From: Proteobacteria bacterium SPGG2
Lineage (GTDB): Bacteria; Pseudomonadota; Gammaproteobacteria; Acidiferrobacterales; SPGG2
DNA: 7,996 nucleotides
NCBI GenBank assembly: GCA_001643475.1
Contig: LXTK01000028.1
Location: 1-7,996, forward strand
Direction: 5' to 3'
A program made the translations under genes and the position numbers. The notes under the pieces were generated by a model. That model had not been told where the DNA came from, searched no databases, and saw only the letters and a program-made list of their open reading frames with translations. Positions 6,059 through 7,996 of the stretch are shown here, in pieces. How positions within the stretch are numbered: the first letter of the stretch is position 1; each line of letters opens with the position of its first letter.

Positions 6059-6619
6059 ATGCCACTATCAGCATCAACCGGCCGCAAGAAAATCCATCGG
6101 CGATCGATAGAGTGTCACGGCTACCAGCGTGATGATGGACTATGGGATATCGAAGGCCACCTTACCGACACCAAAACCTATACTTTCAAGAACCGGGATC
6201 GTGGTGATATATCCCCAGGTGAATCCGTTCATGAGATGTGGCTGCGTCTCACCGTCGATGATGAGCTACTAATCCATGGGGTGGAGGCAGTAACGGACTG
6301 GGGACCGTTTACCATTTGCCCAGCGATTACCGAGAAGTTCAAGTCACTCGAAGGGCTTCGAATCGGCCGTGGTTGGCAGCGCCAGGTGAGGGAGCGCGTC
6401 GGAGGCGTAAACGGCTGCACTCATCTTGTTGAGCTTATCGGTCCGGTTGCCACCACTGCGTTCCAGACAATCTATCCAATAAAATCACGGCGCGACGATA
6501 GTCATGACGACGACAAAAAACCGATTTTCATCGATAGTTGTCATGCGCTAGCGAGTAACAGCGAAGTGGTAAAAACCCATTGGCCCAAGTTTTATAAAGC
6601 ACCTCGGCCGCAACCATAG
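6059..6619 (+). CDS. DUF2889 family protein, function unknown
   Basis: Protein of 186 residues with the pattern I recognise as DUF2889. It opens with a basic KIHRRSIECHGYQRDDGLWD (11-30) and continues IEGHLTDTKTYTF. PGESVHEMWLRLTVDDEL lies at 53-70, ICPAITEKFKSLEGLRIGRGW at about 86-106 (21 residues; key Cys87 and Trp106), and GGVNGCTHLVELIGPVATTA at 115-134. The conserved His, Cys, Asp and Glu residues (Cys19, His20, Asp30, His34, His58, Glu59, Cys120, His122) hint at a metal-binding or enzymatic site, but no mechanism is known to me. No signal peptide or membrane helix is visible, so it is probably cytoplasmic. The tail after residue 140 is charged and less conserved-looking. It lies 44 nt upstream of an HCCA-isomerase-like gene on the same strand. 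This and the surrounding acyl-CoA genes suggest a role in the same catabolic route; that is inference. Confidence 0.85.
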   Translation: MPLSASTGRKKIHRRSIECHGYQRDDGLWDIEGHLTDTKTYTFKNRDRGDISPGESVHEMWLRLTVDDELLIHGVEAVTDWGPFTICPAITEKFKSLEGLRIGRGWQRQVRERVGGVNGCTHLVELIGPVATTAFQTIYPIKSRRDDSHDDDKKPIFIDSCHALASNSEVVKTHWPKFYKAPRPQP

Positions 6620-6624
6620 AACGA

Positions 6625-6661
6625 TCCCTCCTCCCTTAAATAGGAGGGGCCAGAGGGAGGG
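6625..6661 (+). promoter_or_regulatory. Ribosome binding site with mutually exclusive hairpins ahead of the second isomerase
   Basis: The Shine-Dalgarno AGGGAGGG (6654-6661) sits 2 nt before ATG 6664, or about 4 nt from its core. Upstream, CCTCCCT (6630-6636) is exactly complementary to AGGGAGG (6654-6660) and would hide it. CCCTCCT (6626-6632) is instead complementary to AGGAGGG (6642-6648), a competing 7-bp stem with loop CCCTTAAAT that would leave the Shine-Dalgarno free. The pairing is read directly; a regulatory switch is inference. Without trailing T-runs it is not an intrinsic terminator. Confidence 0.5.
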
Positions 6662-6663
6662 TC

Positions 6664-7296
6664 ATGAAAGAAGTAGCATGGTACTTCGATTTTATCTCCC
6701 CGTTCGCCTATATGGCGATGGAGCAGCGCCACCGGTTGCCACAAGGCACGAAGATAAAATTTCTTCCGGTTTTATTCGCCGGACTGCTTAATCACTGGGG
6801 GCACAAGGGGCCAGCGGAGATCCCCTCAAAGCGTCGATTTACGTTTCGCCATGTACAATGGCTGGCGAGCAAACAAGGTTTGCAGCTGAAGATGCCACCC
6901 GCACACCCCTTTAGCCCCATCGCTGTACTACGATTGAGTATCGCCTTGGACAACAACGCTGATGCTATCGAAAAAATCTTTCGGTTTATCTGGCGTGATG
7001 GCCGCCGCCCGGATGACACACAGGGCTGGCAAGACCTGACTCGAACCTTAGGGGTCGCGGATGCGGACGCACGCGTAAGCGCTCCAAGTGTCAAGGAAGA
7101 ACTGCATCGAAATGGAGATAAAGCGCTACAGAACGGCGTCTTTGGTGTACCCAGTTTTATCGCCGACGATGAGCTTTTCTGGGGAATCGACGCATTAGAC
7201 TTCCTTATCGATTACTTGAACGATCCCACCGTACTTCATAACGACGAAATGCGTCGTATTAGTGATCTACCTATCGGGCTAGAACGCCGGCATTAA
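6664..7296 (+). CDS. 2-hydroxychromene-2-carboxylate isomerase-like protein (DsbA/GST-kappa fold), copy 2
   Basis: Protein of 210 residues, a distant paralogue of the isomerase encoded at 2225-2827. The active-site strand WYFDFISPFAYMAME (6-20) has Ser12 where NahD has its glutathione-contacting serine. KGPAEIPSKRRFTFRHVQWL (48-67) is the helical insertion region typical of the family. GVFGVPSFIADDELFWGIDA (158-177) holds the cis-proline Pro163 and the FWG motif. There is no CxxC, so redox activity is unlikely. Compared with copy 1 it carries about 20 extra residues after the last helix, ending in a basic ERRH. ATG 6664 follows a strong but very close Shine-Dalgarno. It is paired with the DUF2889 gene and convergent with the dehydrogenase (23 nt between the coding ends). 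The true substrate is unknown; naphthalene genes are not visible nearby. Confidence 0.87.
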   Translation: MKEVAWYFDFISPFAYMAMEQRHRLPQGTKIKFLPVLFAGLLNHWGHKGPAEIPSKRRFTFRHVQWLASKQGLQLKMPPAHPFSPIAVLRLSIALDNNADAIEKIFRFIWRDGRRPDDTQGWQDLTRTLGVADADARVSAPSVKEELHRNGDKALQNGVFGVPSFIADDELFWGIDALDFLIDYLNDPTVLHNDEMRRISDLPIGLERRH

Positions 7297-7319
7297 GCTC
7301 ATCTAGCCGACGCACCAAC

Positions 7320-7996
7320 CTACTTTGGCTGCATACGAATAGCGCCGTCAAGGCGAATGCATTCTCCGTTTATCATCTCATTGTCGATGATATGCAGTAC
7401 CAGCTTTGCATACTCGTTCGGCCTACCAAACCGTTTGGGAAACGGCACCTGCTGTGCGAGGCTATCCTGCACTTCCTGGGGCATCCCGCCGAGCATCGGC
7501 GTTGCCATAAGGCCCGGTATAATCGTAACAACGCGGATACCGCCGCTGGCAAATTCGCGTGCCGCCGTCAGGGTGAGCGACACCACCCCACCCTTAGATG
7601 CGCTATAGGCCGCCTGGCCGATCTGGCCCTCATAGGCGGCGATCGATGCAGTACAAATGATCACACCACATTCATCTGTTTCACTGACCGGATCGAGTCC
7701 GCGCATATCTGCTGCCGCCAGCCGCATAATATTGAACGTGCCCACCAGATTGACGTCTATGACTTTGGTAAAGTCCTCCAACGCCATCGGGCCGTCGCGC
7801 CCGACGATACGTTTGGCAGTGGCGATACCCGCACAGTTGACACATATCCGTGCCGGCCCATGGGCGTCCCGAGCTTTGGCGACAGCGGCTTCGCCGCTGC
7901 CAGCATTTGAAACGTCACACTCGATCGCCAAGCCGCCAATCTCTTTCGCTACTTCTTGGGCACCGGCAACATTGACGTCTAGCAATGCCACTTTAG
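7320..7996 (-). CDS. HSD10-type 3-hydroxyacyl-CoA dehydrogenase (SDR family; N-terminus outside window)
   Basis: C-terminal part, about 225 residues, of a short-chain dehydrogenase; the frame stays open to the right edge, and the GTG near 7991 is an internal valine of KVALLDVN. Missing is only the N-terminal strand with the glycine-rich NAD loop. Counting from that valine, CDVS (25-28) and NCAG (52-55) line the cofactor pocket, and the catalytic set is Asn81, Ser116 (CTASIAAYEGQ), Tyr129 and Lys133 (YSASK). The segment GQIGQAAYSASKGGVVSLTL and the ending RLDGAIRMQPK match type II 3-hydroxyacyl-CoA dehydrogenase (HSD17B10), which oxidises short and 2-methyl-branched 3-hydroxyacyl-CoA with NAD+ in isoleucine breakdown. 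It supplies the step just before the thiolase at 1019-2218, though on the opposite strand. Confidence 0.93.
   Translation of the reverse strand, partial: KVALLDVNVAGAQEVAKEIGGLAIECDVSNAGSGEAAVAKARDAHGPARICVNCAGIATAKRIVGRDGPMALEDFTKVIDVNLVGTFNIMRLAAADMRGLDPVSETDECGVIICTASIAAYEGQIGQAAYSASKGGVVSLTLTAAREFASGGIRVVTIIPGLMATPMLGGMPQEVQDSLAQQVPFPKRFGRPNEYAKLVLHIIDNEMINGECIRLDGAIRMQPK

Noticed and set aside
7392..7910. 172-residue plus-strand open frame
   Set aside because: It is antisense to the HSD10-type dehydrogenase, whose catalytic motifs are clear; no domain is recognised.
1..7996. CRISPR array, tRNA or rRNA gene, transposase, phage or toxin-antitoxin genes
   Set aside because: No regularly spaced repeats, tRNA-like cloverleaf, rRNA core sequence or relevant protein motifs were seen on either strand.

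Overview
The window comes from a bacterial chromosome of moderate GC, and its genes are tightly packed with few non-coding gaps. The protein families (isovaleryl-CoA-dehydrogenase-type flavoenzyme, DUF1272, DUF2889, NahD-like isomerases, HSD10-like dehydrogenase) point to a member of the Pseudomonadota (Proteobacteria). I lean towards a gammaproteobacterium, but this is an inference from gene content; no marker gene is present.

Layout. (1) Positions 3-2827, plus strand: the C-terminal two thirds of an isovaleryl-CoA-type acyl-CoA dehydrogenase, a 58-residue DUF1272 zinc protein whose GTG start overlaps the dehydrogenase stop codon, an acetyl-CoA acetyltransferase (thiolase), and a first 2-hydroxychromene-2-carboxylate (HCCA) isomerase-like DsbA-fold protein. 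(2) 2832-3254, minus strand: a small hotdog thioesterase, tail-to-tail with the isomerase. (3) 3361-5836, plus strand, divergent from the thioesterase: an ECHDC3-like enoyl-CoA hydratase homologue, then an AMP-forming acyl-CoA synthetase. (4) 5836-5985: a non-coding block of four successive hairpins with imperfect GTTGCTGAAAAA-type terminal inverted repeats, resembling a MITE or another small dispersed repeat. (5) 6059-7296, plus strand: a DUF2889 protein and a second HCCA-isomerase-like protein, separated by a C/T-rich and G/A-rich stretch that can fold over the ribosome binding site. (6) 7320-7996, minus strand: the C-terminal part of an HSD10-type 3-hydroxyacyl-CoA dehydrogenase, cut by the window edge.

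Together the genes form an acyl-CoA catabolic island. It holds an activating ligase, an acyl-CoA dehydrogenase, a crotonase-fold protein, a 3-hydroxyacyl-CoA dehydrogenase, a thiolase and a thioesterase: the parts list of a beta-oxidation-type spiral for short or branched acyl chains. Oddities are the crotonase homologue, which appears to lack both catalytic glutamates, and the two HCCA-isomerase paralogues, which have no aromatic-ring-cleavage genes beside them. The least explained gene is the DUF2889 protein next to the second isomerase. I found no clear sign of a defence system, prophage, CRISPR array or RNA gene.
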